From Deltaproteobacteria bacterium (GTDB lineage Bacteria; Myxococcota; B64-G9), in assembly GCA_019307065.1 (NCBI GenBank), contig JAFDKH010000054.1, positions 1 through 50,005 on the forward strand: DNA of 50,005 nucleotides. Direction: 5' to 3'. Within the stretch, counting starts at the first letter, position 1. Every line of letters starts with the position of its first letter. A program made the position numbers and the translations under genes. The notes below the pieces were generated by a model. That model ran no database searches. It was not told the origin of the DNA and saw only the letters and a program-made list of their open reading frames with translations. Below are positions 18,602 to 28,484 of the stretch, piece by piece.

Positions 18602-19252
18602 TCAGCTGCCGTATTTCTCTTTCAAACGCTGCAATACGGGCAACAGTTTATTTTTGACCTGCCTGGCTTGTTTGAGGGCCCGGGCCTTGGTTTGTCCGGT
18701 TTCGGAGTCTGTCGAAGATACTTTATCGAGAGTCGAATCCTTTTCAACCGATGTAACAAAGCCGTTTGCCATGTTGAGAGTCTTATCGACCAGGGCCAGT
18801 AATTCCTCGGTTTCCTTTTTTCGACTGGCTTTTTGCATTTTGAGTTGCTCGGGTGTCAGGATTTTTCCGGCTGAGCCTTGCTTGGCCAGCGATTTCTCCA
18901 GTCGGGTGACATCTTTCATGTGTGTCTGGATGCGCTTGTATTGATCGCCCAGCTCGGTTACTCGCCGGGAAACTTGATTGACCAGGTGGCCGTCTTCGTC
19001 TTTGGCGTTTAGCTTCTGCTCAATCTGGGCGAGTTTATTTGCTGCATCGGCCGCCAGTTCCTCTGCGGTTGGTTCCGCGGAAAACCAGCCCTGAACCAGG
19101 CCGACTACCGTGCTGGTGCTGGCGATCAGGCCAATCGCCCCGAAAATTATGCCGATCGGTTTTCTGAAAAAACTCGTTTTTTTCTCTTTCTGGTGGGGTG
19201 ACTCGGGCGGCGGCATGCTGCTCAGCTGGTGGATTTTTTGGTCGTCCGTCAT
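18602..19252 (-). CDS. Membrane-anchored coiled-coil protein of unknown function
   Basis: This 216-residue protein starts with AGGAG about 7 bases upstream. A polar N-terminus of about 30 residues is followed by one hydrophobic segment (about 32-55, GIIFGAIGLIASTSTVVGLV). The rest is highly charged and predicted helical or coiled-coil (about 63-216; Lys, Glu and Gln heptad-like stretches such as NKLAQIEQKLNAK). I recognise no domain. The start lies 9 bp after the stop of the GalT-like gene, so the two are probably one transcript. Topology is probably a cytoplasmic N-terminus with a periplasmic coiled coil, but this is inferred from charge alone. Confidence 0.75.
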   Translation of the reverse strand: MTDDQKIHQLSSMPPPESPHQKEKKTSFFRKPIGIIFGAIGLIASTSTVVGLVQGWFSAEPTAEELAADAANKLAQIEQKLNAKDEDGHLVNQVSRRVTELGDQYKRIQTHMKDVTRLEKSLAKQGSAGKILTPEQLKMQKASRKKETEELLALVDKTLNMANGFVTSVEKDSTLDKVSSTDSETGQTKARALKQARQVKNKLLPVLQRLKEKYGS

Positions 19253-19261
19253 AATCGACTC

Positions 19262-20593
19262 CTAACGGTTGTATTGAAGACTATTCGGTTCGACAGGACA
19301 TTCCTCGGCAATCCGGATGTTGGCTGCAATCTTACCATCGTCCCTAAGGCTGAAAAGATTAGGTACAATTTCGTCACGGACGTCGTTTGGACGCAAGGGA
19401 TTAATGAAAATGGAGGTTCCGCCCTCGAAACCGGCCGGATTATTCACCCTCCATTTTATCAAAACATGGAAAGGAATACGTTCGAGGCAGTCACGCGGCT
19501 GGTAGTACCATTCCTCGTTGCATGAGGTTTCGGGCCCCTGGGCGGCATGACAGGCATGCACCAGGTCGCTGACTCCGCCGAGTTCCTCGGCCGAGAGATC
19601 ATAGGGCCGCAGAGCGTGGGCTTTGGAGTAGACAGCCAGGGTGGGGAAGCGGTGGCCAAAATCGGCGAACAAGACAGCCTGGTCGTTTTCGGCGATCACC
19701 AGGTTGTTGAAGCCGGCATAGTTGACCACCATTGAATTGTAGAAGTTTGGATCCGATCGACAAGCCTCGGCTTCACGAGTAATTAGAGTTCCCCAGTCAT
19801 CGAGGCCGACAAGTTGTTTATGCAAATGATCGAAAGATGCTCCCGAGGGCGCCAGCCAGTTTTGAAACGTGACTACGAATCTGACGTAACGGTTGCTCTG
19901 GTAGATGTCACGGATTGAGTCGGCCGTGAAGCGGAAGTACTCATAATGCTCGTGGGGAGTGAAGGTTCCCGAGCACTGCAATGTTCTGGCCCGTCCGACG
20001 GTGGTGTTTTTTTGATAGTGTCGTTCACCGATTACAAGCTGGTGGCAGCCAAGGAAAAAGCTGTCGGCTTCCTCAAGCAATTGTTCGTCGGTCATTTCAG
20101 GAATGTCCTCACCGGCTTCTCTGAGGGCGGTGTACTTCTTGTTCATCAGCTCGAGCAAGTGCTCGAGACCGGCCGGGTTGTTTTTGTAGGCCGCGGCCCA
20201 CTCGCGCCGGCTGGCCAAGCCTTCGTAATCATAGTTACGTCGCCAGTAGTCGAGAGTCACAATCTCGTATAGGTTGGCGACCCGCCGGAAGGCAAAGCTG
20301 GTATCTTTCAGTTGTTCGGGTAGCAAGTGCATTTGCGTCTGATAACCGTTGTCGCTGATGACTCGGCGTTCGATCTCCGGGGGCGATTCGAGCATGTTTT
20401 CGGGACAAAAAGCGCAGTAGTCTTCGGGTTCATGCACGTCGTCGTGTTCGACCGAGGCCTGAGTGGCATGCATGTTGGGTCGACCAACCCGTCCCGGGAC
20501 CCACCAGGCTGTTCGCCCGGTCAAGGGATTGGTCATCTTCAATGTGCCGTCCGGCATCTCGTGCATCAGGTTCTGGTAGATCATGTTATCCAT
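19262..20593 (-). CDS. GalT-like HIT-superfamily protein (DUF4921-like)
   Basis: This 443-residue protein resembles the galactose-1-phosphate uridylyltransferase branch of the histidine triad superfamily. The N-terminus has DGTLKMTNPLTGRTAWWVPG, then a CAFCPEN..ESPPE segment (Cys60/Cys63) like the zinc site of GalT. The active-site-like motif is H256-L-H258-K-Q260, the HxHxQ form typical of nucleotidyl-transferring GalT rather than HIT hydrolases. The opening resembles what I recall of DUF4921 proteins; I could not verify that. The substrate is unknown: a nucleotidyl transfer from or to a sugar phosphate is inferred, but no galE/galK neighbours support galactose metabolism. AGGAGA lies about 7 bases before the ATG. 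It is followed at 9 bp by the coiled-coil gene. Confidence 0.75.
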   Translation of the reverse strand: MDNMIYQNLMHEMPDGTLKMTNPLTGRTAWWVPGRVGRPNMHATQASVEHDDVHEPEDYCAFCPENMLESPPEIERRVISDNGYQTQMHLLPEQLKDTSFAFRRVANLYEIVTLDYWRRNYDYEGLASRREWAAAYKNNPAGLEHLLELMNKKYTALREAGEDIPEMTDEQLLEEADSFFLGCHQLVIGERHYQKNTTVGRARTLQCSGTFTPHEHYEYFRFTADSIRDIYQSNRYVRFVVTFQNWLAPSGASFDHLHKQLVGLDDWGTLITREAEACRSDPNFYNSMVVNYAGFNNLVIAENDQAVLFADFGHRFPTLAVYSKAHALRPYDLSAEELGGVSDLVHACHAAQGPETSCNEEWYYQPRDCLERIPFHVLIKWRVNNPAGFEGGTSIFINPLRPNDVRDEIVPNLFSLRDDGKIAANIRIAEECPVEPNSLQYNR

Positions 20594-20695
20594 CCGGTTC
20601 TCCTGCCCCCCACAACCGAATTACTCACCAGTGTGGCAAGTGAACCAATACAGAATGGTACCAGGCAAATGGCCGGGACACAAGTCAAGTAGTAA

Positions 20696-20810
20696 GGGGT
20701 CAGACACCAGCACTTGACACATACAGGGTTTTGCTCACAGCTGACGCAAATAGCTATCTAGCTTTTCAAAGGTTCCAGCGTTTATGTGTCAAGTGCTGGT
20801 GTCTGACCCC
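20696..20810. mobile_element. 115-bp element bounded by a perfect 28-bp inverted repeat (MITE/REP-like)
   Basis: The left arm is 20696-20723 (begins GGGGTCAGACACCAGCACTT) and the right arm is 20783-20810, its exact reverse complement. The 59-bp centre contains AGCTATCTAGCT-like minor symmetry and no gene. Arms of this length and perfection are not expected by chance and resemble non-autonomous elements linked to REP-associated transposases; that identification is inference. The right arm lies inside the 3' end of the radical SAM gene. An alternative role as a transcript-end hairpin is possible, but no U-tract follows. Confidence 0.65.
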
Positions 20811-22173
20811 GGCGTCGGTGTTCCTTCTGCCAACGTTTTATTTGCCGGCGGGCATAGAAGTTGAACACGAATTTCATGATCTTGCCCCGCAGTGCAATTT
20901 TAATGATTCTAGAAATGGAATAATAGCGGGCCATGCTCTTCATGGTTTCGTGGGTCAGCTGGTAGGCTGACATACGGGCCGGCTGGAAAACCGCATGTTG
21001 CACGTCGTACAAAGACCAATCCCGGGAAATCAGGCGACCCTGACTGTCTAATTCCTTCATTAACTGCGATCCGGGTAGGGGGGTCAACACCGAAAACTGG
21101 ATGGTTTCGATGTCTTCTTCTTCGGCGAATCGGCGAGTGGCTTGTATGCTGTCTAGCCCGTCGCTATCGGCTCCAAGTACGAACATCCCGTGCACCCAGA
21201 TGCCGTGCTCCTTGAAACGGCGAATTGCCAACCGGATGTCATCGAGGGTTTGGCGCTTGTGGTATTGCGACAGGGCCTCGGGATTGATCGACTCGAGACC
21301 GACGAAGACGGTGCGACAGCCCGAGCGTTTCATCAACTTGAGCATTTCCAGATCTTTAGCGGCCCGGACGGAGACCTGGGCCAGCCAGGGCGGCAGGAAA
21401 ATGTTCTTAGTCAACAGGTGATCTAGCAAGGACTTGGCCCGTGCCGGCGAGCCACAGAAGTTGTCATCGTAGAAAAACACCCCATTGCCATGCCCCCGCC
21501 GGCGCTCAAGCTCTTCGGCCACATGCTCGTTGCTGGCAAAGCGCAACTTGCGGCCGAACATGGGTGTCACTGAGCAAAAGCTGCATTCGTGTGGACATCC
21601 CCTCGAGGTCTGGATCGGAATTACCCCGCGATCGAAGTCGAAGCCTTTTTTGCCTTGCTTGGCCAATAGGGAAAAATCGGGAATCGGAACTCGATCAAGA
21701 TCCACCGCTTCGGACTTTTTGGGGTTGTGTACGGTCTGTCCATCGCGCCGGTAACTCAGGCCGGGAACTTGTACCGGGTCCGTGTGTTGTTCGAGCATAT
21801 CCAGAAACTGGCCGAAAACATGTTCGGTTTCTCCGCGCATTACCCAGTCGGCGTGAGCCAGCGCTTCGTCCGGCAAAAACGTCGCATGTGGACCGCCGAT
21901 AACCACAGGTGTGCCGGCCGCCCGAGCCCGATCGGCGAGTCGATATGCTCCAGGCGCAGTCGAAGTAATGGTAGAGATGCACAATAGATCGGCCGCAACG
22001 ACTTGATCGAACGAAAGCTCCCCCGCCTCCTCAATGACGACTCGAACATCGATTCCTCGCCTGGAGGCCAGGGTGCCCAGGATAGGCAACCCCAGGCGTG
22101 GCAGCCGGACGATAGAGAAGAAATGCTTACAAGGAGCCTTAGGCTCGACCATTAGCAGCTTTCGAATCTTCAT
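20782..22173 (-). CDS. B12-binding-domain radical SAM protein
   Basis: From the ATG at 22173 the product begins MKIRKLLMVEPKAP, typical of cobalamin-binding radical SAM proteins; an in-frame ATG at 22212 would add 13 residues. The N-terminal Rossmann-like half has VVIGGPHATFLPDEAL and ADWVMRGE. The radical SAM half has the 4Fe-4S motif in TSRGCPHECSFCSVTPMFG (CxxxCxxC), followed by YDDNFCG and GLESINPEAL. Such proteins use SAM and usually cobalamin for methylations or rearrangements; the substrate cannot be read from sequence and no obvious partner is adjacent. The last eight residues (GQTPALDT) and the stop are encoded by the inverted-repeat arm of the 20696-20810 element, so the natural C-terminus has probably been replaced. 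Confidence 0.85.
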   Translation of the reverse strand: MKIRKLLMVEPKAPCKHFFSIVRLPRLGLPILGTLASRRGIDVRVVIEEAGELSFDQVVAADLLCISTITSTAPGAYRLADRARAAGTPVVIGGPHATFLPDEALAHADWVMRGETEHVFGQFLDMLEQHTDPVQVPGLSYRRDGQTVHNPKKSEAVDLDRVPIPDFSLLAKQGKKGFDFDRGVIPIQTSRGCPHECSFCSVTPMFGRKLRFASNEHVAEELERRRGHGNGVFFYDDNFCGSPARAKSLLDHLLTKNIFLPPWLAQVSVRAAKDLEMLKLMKRSGCRTVFVGLESINPEALSQYHKRQTLDDIRLAIRRFKEHGIWVHGMFVLGADSDGLDSIQATRRFAEEEDIETIQFSVLTPLPGSQLMKELDSQGRLISRDWSLYDVQHAVFQPARMSAYQLTHETMKSMARYYSISRIIKIALRGKIMKFVFNFYARRQIKRWQKEHRRRGQTPALDT

Positions 22174-22366
22174 GATTCCACGCCGCTCCTGAGTGTTAGT
22201 CTCTTCCCGCAAGGGATAGTTTCCCCCAACAAGAGTTTGTCTCCCCCATCCCCACTAGCTCAATGAGGTGACCGACATGATAATCATAAATCGGACGCCT
22301 GACCAGCGAAATTTCACTCTCATTGTAATTGATTTATGCTGAGAGCCAGATCCAGACAACCAGAGA

Positions 22367-25300
22367 TTACTCGGTCACCTGAATTCCAAACGAATCGGAA
22401 ATAGCCCGGATTCGCGGGGCATACATGGCCTGGGCCTTGTGGGGCCTGACCCGGAATGTACCGGGTATCTCGGCCCGCATGCGGTAGGTCAATACTTGGC
22501 TGCCCTGGGGCAGACTCTGTAAGAAGTGCACAACTCTTTCGTCTCTTAGTTCGCGGTATTGCCAGGTGCCGTTTTCATAGCGGCAGCCGCTCTTGAGTTC
22601 GAGCGGTTCGAAGCCGGCCGGCTTGAAATCTTCGAAAACCAAGAAGCTGTAGTCGTTCATGCTCTTGATTTCCAGGCGCACTTCGACCAGGTCGCCGCTG
22701 GCGATTCGCTGGCCTTCTTTGATCGGCACAGAATCATATTCGCGGACCTTGGTTTTTTCGAGGCCGCGCTTGCGGAGTACTGTTTTCGGGGTCAGCTTCT
22801 TGTAGCTGCGGCTGACCTCGATTTCATAACCTTCGCCTTTGATCTTCTTTTCCTTGGTGAAGTACTCTAAGAAAACCGAACCGTAAACAACCCCGCGACC
22901 GGATAGTTTTATCTTGACCTCGACCTTGTCGGCGGCCAGGGCCTTGTCGTCTAGTACAACGGTTCCGTCCAGGCCCAGGACAGTCCGCCTGGTGACCTTG
23001 AAGCTTTTTATCTTGCGGTCGTTGACGAAAATTTCGATGTTCCCGTTGGGGTTGAGCTCGCCGCGGGCCCGCATGTAGTCGGTCAGGGCCAGGATCGCCA
23101 TCGAAGTGTCTTTGGTGCTGGTCCAGCGATTGCCCGAGCGGTTGCGCACCAACCACTTGGCCAAGCGGTCGACATGGGCATGCTTGGGGTCGATCTTCAA
23201 GAATGCTCTCAGAGCCCAGGCGGTGGTTTCCACCCGGTTGAACCACCACAGCCACCAGCGGCTGGGTGGTGGTTTGAAAGTTGCGGTCTGGTTGGCTTTG
23301 TCTACCCAGGCCAGGTCGGCCAGGTTCTCGACAACCATACGAGCTTTGGATTTCAGCCTGGCTTGAACAAGCCCCAGGGCCAGTAAGCTTTGGCCGTAAG
23401 GCGAGAGTTTGTCGCGCCGCCGATAGGCCCGCTTGAGCAACTTGGGCATCGGCCGGTTTTCCAGGCCAACAGCGTAGGCCACAAAGACTCCCAAGTGGTT
23501 GGGGCCGAGATCTTCAGTTCGCCCGTGCAGGCAAGTGACTGCCCGTTCGAGTATGTTGCTGTCGACATTATAGCCGGCCAGCTTGGCTTCGTGCAGGCCG
23601 ATGATGACGTAGGCGGTCATGTAAATGCTCGAATCGAACCCGCTGAACCAGCCAAAGCCGCCATCCGGATTTTGCATGGAAGCAATCCGCTTGATGTTGA
23701 GACGGATGATGCGGTCGAGTTCCTTGGATGAGCGAATCGAGGCATACCAGGGCAGTTTGCCCAGATGTTTTGCGATGGTCGCCTTACCGCGAACAGGCTT
23801 CAATTGTTCTAGTGATATACCGGCTTGCTTGAGCGTATGGGCAACCACGGCGGCAGGTACGAAACGGCTGATGGTCTGCTCGATGCAGCCGTAAGGATAG
23901 CGAATCAGGTAGGGCAAAGCGCGCAGCAAAACGCCGCCCATGCTGGGCGCGGCTTCAATGGTCAGCCGGGCACTGCCCTTCCGGCGCTGCTTGGGTAGAT
24001 CCAAGCTGAGTTCAATTGTCCCCGCTTTCTTGAGCGTGTCGGCCGCGGTTACCATCTTGTCCGAACCCCATTCGTAAACCGTCAGGGTCTTTTGCAGGGC
24101 ATCGCTTTCTTCTTTTGACAGGGCAAATAGCTTGACAACTGCAGTACCGGGCTGCTTGGCGATCACGCTGAAGTCATGCCGCATATCTGAATTGGCCGGG
24201 ATGGTCAGCCGAAGTTCGGGGCTGGAATCGAACTCGATTCCGGAAAGAGCCAGCCGGACTTGAACGTCAAGCGGGTGATCGAAGCCGTTGTGAATCACTG
24301 CGGCCAGTTTTAACTTGTCGCCTTCGGTCAAGAAGCGCGGGGTTTCGATCCGGGCTACCAGTTTCTTGGTGGTGATTACGGTGGTCTTGGCCATGCCCAC
24401 CTTGCGGCCCTTGTCGACTACGAACAGGCGCCCCTGCCAGGTAGTCGTCGAATCGGGGTAATCGACTTCGATCGTCGCCTGGCCTTTTTCGTCGGTCTCG
24501 ACGTCGGATAGCCACAAGGCCGTATCGGCGAAGGATTCGCGAATTTTTACCGGAGCAAAGGCGGCTCCGCTGCTCTTGCCCCCGGCCGGGCCGCGCACGA
24601 TCGTGCTGTTGCGTCCGAGCCGGTCGAAGTCTTCCCCGCCCGATTCCGAACGCGAGAGCAACCCGATTACACCTGTTTGGGCGACTGAGGCGTCGGCCAC
24701 GACAGACCGGTAGGTGAAGCGGGAGGCTTCCCCATTGATAGCGATGTTGCCGCGGCCCAACCCGCCGCCTCCACCGCGCCCGTAACCGAAATAACCCAAA
24801 GAGCCGGTTTGATCGAGGCCCCAACGGTTGTTCGAGTAGGCCGACCAGTTCAGGCCGGCATAGGGCAAGCCGCCCGGCTTGAAGCGCGGTCGCCGCGGCG
24901 ACCAGTGCTCGAGCATTTGATATATTTGCAGCGAATTGTTGACCCACAAGTTGAGATAGCGACGCTCTCCGTAGAAGTAGGGCCGGATATCGCCGGTGGT
25001 GTCTCCCTGGATGTAGAGCACGGCTGAGTCGAAAACCGACAGACACAGCTGGCCCTTGACTGGTTTGCCCAGATGATCTTTGACTTCGATTTTGAGTTTG
25101 CCCTTTTTACCCGGGCGCTGCTGGGCGGCCGCGGGTGTCAGAGATACGTTGAGGATTTCCTCGCCGGGCGGAATGAAGACTTCGTGCTGGGCGGTGTACA
25201 CCTGGCCGTCGGCCAGCATGACCACCCGGACAAAGAAGTTGGGTGCCCGGGTTTCGTCGGCCGGAATCTCGATTATAGTCCCCGAGCCATCCAAGCGAAT

Positions 25301-28300
25301 TACTTTTTCTTTGAAGATTTCATCGCCGCCTTCTTCAGAGTACCAGACGACCGAATTTGTTTTGGGTGCCCCGAGCATCAGCCGGATGGTTTCGCCGCGC
25401 AAGTAAGTGCGCTTGTCGGTTTTTAGAGTAACTTTCTGGAACTTGAAGCGGCCGGGATCGAACTTATCCGAGGTGACGAAAAGATCATGTTTGTGCTCGA
25501 CCAGCCGACCGTTACCTTTCTTCAATTCGAACTTGATCCGGTAATGGCCGATTTCGTCCGTGCTCCAGTGAATGAAAGCCCGGCCGGCGGTGTCTGTTTT
25601 GACCGGCCGACTTGTGAGCTTTTCTTCCTTTTCCTTCTCGCCGATTGGATAGGTCATCCGGTATACCGTCCAGTTACCTATGGCCTGGACCGGTTTGTCC
25701 TGGGGAGTCATGGCTTCAACTTCGATTTCAATCTTGTCTTTTGGTGAGAAGAACCCCTGGCGGGTATGGCTGAAAATGAAGAAAGGATCGCGAGTGACTT
25801 TGACCTGGCCTTTGCCCTGAATCGTGCGTCGGCTCAGATCGGTCACCTGGGCCTGGATGGTGTAGAGATAGTCGATCTTGGTCTCTTTTTCTATGGCCGG
25901 CAGTTTGACTTCCAACTTGCCGTGTAGATCGGTTTGGCCTTCGGCATCGCTGATCAGTTCCTGACCGGTACTCTGGGCGAAAGGTCGCTCGTAGACTATT
26001 CCGTAGCCGGACCCGTAGAGCCAGTCGTAGCGCGAGGGCGGGTAGTGAACGTGCCAGTAACTGATCTCCGCCTTAACCGGCACTCCCGGGCGAGTGTCCG
26101 GGACGGTCGGTGTAACGCTTACCTTGAATTCGGGTTTTTTGTATTCTTCGACCCGGAAAGTGCTGCCCGAAGAAAGGTAGGAGCCATAGCCTTTTTCTAC
26201 CTGGGCATGCAGTCGATAGACTCCCAGAGTGGCTTCGTCGCCCAGTTTGACTTGGCCGTGAATGCTCCCGTATTCGTCGGTTTTCGAAGTGTGATCGTAG
26301 AGCTTCTCGGAGCGCGGGCCGTACATCTGGACCCGGATCCTGACGCCGGGAATATTTTCGTTTTTGCCTTTGTGATAGCCGCGGGCGATGAATTTAAACT
26401 TGATCGTATTACCGGGACGGTAAACCGGCCGATCAGAGATTACGAATATCCGGTTTTGATCGTAGGCCCTGTTTTGGCCGCGGGCATAACTGTAATGCGA
26501 GGCTGTAAAAGCAAAGCGTTTGGATATATGCGCAAATGCCTGCAACTGGCTCGAACTGGCATACTTGTACCTGACCATCCGGTGAGTTATGCGCCCATCC
26601 TTGTCGCTTTTGTAGCGGCCGATCCGGACTCTTTCGGCGCCGTTCATCCAGTAAGTTTCTTTGACAATCACTTTAGCGCCGTGAATCGGTTGACCGCTAA
26701 TTGCATCGGTAACCCAGTAATGGGCCTGGCCGCGATCTTGCTTGCCGACAATCGCCAAATCGGAGATCACGAAAAGCATCACGCGCTCTTCTGAGCCGCC
26801 CTTGGCCAGTACAAGATAGCTGCCTGTATCAGTCAGCGGCAACTTGGTTGTTCCGGACGTTTGACGATGATCGCCCTGATCGTTGGGCTCGTAATGCCAG
26901 CTGGCGACTTTCTTGCCGAACCACTTGCGGGCCGCCTTGGTGCCGCCGAAGTTGCTCTTGAAATTTGAAAAATTGTGCCTGGCCGAGTTGAGCTTTCCTT
27001 TGCGAGTCATGGCCTTGAGCAGATCTACTTCATAGGCCTGAAAGGAAATCGATTTGACATTGCGAGCCGAAATGGAAAGTTCTTTTTTGGCCTTTGGTAA
27101 ATAGACCGTATTGTTGCTGGTGTGGAACCAGGCCCGCCGCAAGTCGTACAGGCTTTGTTTGGCGTCGTCTTTGTACTTCGACTTGGGGAATTTACTGAGC
27201 AATTGTTCATATGTTTTGACGGCCTCGACGAAGCGCCCGTGGCTTTCGAGGACCCGGGCCCGGGTGCCCAGGTATCGATCCCGCTGGGGGTCCTCCGGGA
27301 AATCTGAAAGAATCGAATCGATCAGAGTCAGTGGAAAGAATCGGGGACCAGGATTATGAGGTTCAGGAGCGCAGATCGGGTCGCCGTCCTTGCGATCCTG
27401 GTTACATTTTTTTTGGCGTTCTGCGCTTTGTTTTTGCCAGGCCAGAGGGGGCGCTTCCGGAAAGCTCATTAAAAAGATAGTTTTTTCGTAGCGCGATTTG
27501 GCGGCCAGCAAAGCACGTTTGTTAGTCAGCGACAGGCCCTCGGCCTCCTCGGTCAAGAAAATAATTTTGGTTCTTTCCGGCCAGTCGAAATCGTATTTAA
27601 CGCCTGCCTTTGGCGGCTGGATGTCGTTTTTGGGGCCACTATTGTCCCACAAGACTCCATTGCGCTTCAGCGCCTGTACCAGGCTGAGGTTGTTTTCAAC
27701 GGCTTCGCCCAGCAAATCGTCGGAAGGTAGTGCGCCGGTCTCGGCCTTAGGCGATTTGACCAGAATCAAGTAGGCCAGTCTGGCGGTTTCCAGTTCGAGG
27801 GCGCTCATTTTTATGTTGTAGAACCACAGAGAAACATAGCGGCCCTCGCGGTGTTCGCGATTGTAAAAAAGCTTGTTACCCCGTCTGAATCCTTGGTTAG
27901 GCAGGATCAAGTAGAGTTCGGCCAGCACCTTACGGCAGCGGGCCTCGTAGAGCAGGCCGGGTTTAGAGGCCAGGAAATCTCTGAGGAGCTTTATCGATTC
28001 GTCAAATGAAGAAAGCCGGCGCAGGGCTCGGGCCCTTTGAAAAGTAGCCTCAGGCACGGTGCTATGTTTGGGGGCCGTCTTTATGAATTTGGCATAGGCT
28101 TTTGCTGCTCTTTTGAAGTTTTTCTTCTTTAGTTCAGTTTCGGCTTTTTTGAACAAATCATGCGGTTTGGCATCCAGTTGCCAGGGGCTGCGATAGAGGG
28201 TCGGAACTTCGGGCGGTGCCTCGGGAATCAGATCTTCAATTCCGTAGGTTCCAGCATAACCCCAGCCGTGGTTCTGGAAGTAGCCGCGCGCGTCCAGATT

Positions 28301-28375
28301 GTCACCCGGAAGCCACCAAGCCGAACATAGGGCCACTAGAACCAAAAAAGTCTTTGAAATGTATCGATAATTCAT
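22367..28375 (-). CDS. Large thioester-containing alpha-2-macroglobulin family protein with N-terminal TPR-like region
   Basis: This 2002-residue exported protein has a signal peptide at about 1-30 (hydrophobic core FLVLVALCSAWWL). TPR-like helices lie at about 70-170 and 360-430 (FKRAAKAYAKFIKTAPKHS; FVEAVKTYEQLLSKFPKSK). The macroglobulin part includes an MG2-type DRPVYRPGNTIKFKF near 645 and the core domain near 1285-1320 (LWLSDVETDEKGQATIEVDY). The thioester motif is YGCIEQ with Cys1497, inside a TED-like helical domain (FGWFSGFDSSIYMTAYV). A Gly-rich stretch precedes the putative bait region. Bacterial homologues are proposed periplasmic protease traps working with PbpC; no pbpC is adjacent here. 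AGGAG lies about 9 bases before the ATG. A second, different homologue lies at 38404-44298. Confidence 0.92.
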   Translation of the reverse strand: MNYRYISKTFLVLVALCSAWWLPGDNLDARGYFQNHGWGYAGTYGIEDLIPEAPPEVPTLYRSPWQLDAKPHDLFKKAETELKKKNFKRAAKAYAKFIKTAPKHSTVPEATFQRARALRRLSSFDESIKLLRDFLASKPGLLYEARCRKVLAELYLILPNQGFRRGNKLFYNREHREGRYVSLWFYNIKMSALELETARLAYLILVKSPKAETGALPSDDLLGEAVENNLSLVQALKRNGVLWDNSGPKNDIQPPKAGVKYDFDWPERTKIIFLTEEAEGLSLTNKRALLAAKSRYEKTIFLMSFPEAPPLAWQKQSAERQKKCNQDRKDGDPICAPEPHNPGPRFFPLTLIDSILSDFPEDPQRDRYLGTRARVLESHGRFVEAVKTYEQLLSKFPKSKYKDDAKQSLYDLRRAWFHTSNNTVYLPKAKKELSISARNVKSISFQAYEVDLLKAMTRKGKLNSARHNFSNFKSNFGGTKAARKWFGKKVASWHYEPNDQGDHRQTSGTTKLPLTDTGSYLVLAKGGSEERVMLFVISDLAIVGKQDRGQAHYWVTDAISGQPIHGAKVIVKETYWMNGAERVRIGRYKSDKDGRITHRMVRYKYASSSQLQAFAHISKRFAFTASHYSYARGQNRAYDQNRIFVISDRPVYRPGNTIKFKFIARGYHKGKNENIPGVRIRVQMYGPRSEKLYDHTSKTDEYGSIHGQVKLGDEATLGVYRLHAQVEKGYGSYLSSGSTFRVEEYKKPEFKVSVTPTVPDTRPGVPVKAEISYWHVHYPPSRYDWLYGSGYGIVYERPFAQSTGQELISDAEGQTDLHGKLEVKLPAIEKETKIDYLYTIQAQVTDLSRRTIQGKGQVKVTRDPFFIFSHTRQGFFSPKDKIEIEVEAMTPQDKPVQAIGNWTVYRMTYPIGEKEKEEKLTSRPVKTDTAGRAFIHWSTDEIGHYRIKFELKKGNGRLVEHKHDLFVTSDKFDPGRFKFQKVTLKTDKRTYLRGETIRLMLGAPKTNSVVWYSEEGGDEIFKEKVIRLDGSGTIIEIPADETRAPNFFVRVVMLADGQVYTAQHEVFIPPGEEILNVSLTPAAAQQRPGKKGKLKIEVKDHLGKPVKGQLCLSVFDSAVLYIQGDTTGDIRPYFYGERRYLNLWVNNSLQIYQMLEHWSPRRPRFKPGGLPYAGLNWSAYSNNRWGLDQTGSLGYFGYGRGGGGGLGRGNIAINGEASRFTYRSVVADASVAQTGVIGLLSRSESGGEDFDRLGRNSTIVRGPAGGKSSGAAFAPVKIRESFADTALWLSDVETDEKGQATIEVDYPDSTTTWQGRLFVVDKGRKVGMAKTTVITTKKLVARIETPRFLTEGDKLKLAAVIHNGFDHPLDVQVRLALSGIEFDSSPELRLTIPANSDMRHDFSVIAKQPGTAVVKLFALSKEESDALQKTLTVYEWGSDKMVTAADTLKKAGTIELSLDLPKQRRKGSARLTIEAAPSMGGVLLRALPYLIRYPYGCIEQTISRFVPAAVVAHTLKQAGISLEQLKPVRGKATIAKHLGKLPWYASIRSSKELDRIIRLNIKRIASMQNPDGGFGWFSGFDSSIYMTAYVIIGLHEAKLAGYNVDSNILERAVTCLHGRTEDLGPNHLGVFVAYAVGLENRPMPKLLKRAYRRRDKLSPYGQSLLALGLVQARLKSKARMVVENLADLAWVDKANQTATFKPPPSRWWLWWFNRVETTAWALRAFLKIDPKHAHVDRLAKWLVRNRSGNRWTSTKDTSMAILALTDYMRARGELNPNGNIEIFVNDRKIKSFKVTRRTVLGLDGTVVLDDKALAADKVEVKIKLSGRGVVYGSVFLEYFTKEKKIKGEGYEIEVSRSYKKLTPKTVLRKRGLEKTKVREYDSVPIKEGQRIASGDLVEVRLEIKSMNDYSFLVFEDFKPAGFEPLELKSGCRYENGTWQYRELRDERVVHFLQSLPQGSQVLTYRMRAEIPGTFRVRPHKAQAMYAPRIRAISDSFGIQVTE

Positions 28376-28484
28376 TCTGGTCTCCTGTCGTAGATTCCCA
28401 GAGTAAGTACGTACTAAAAATGAATAGGTTTCAATTCGTTTTCAACACAAGATCTATAGGAATAGTCACCATATTGTACGGAAA

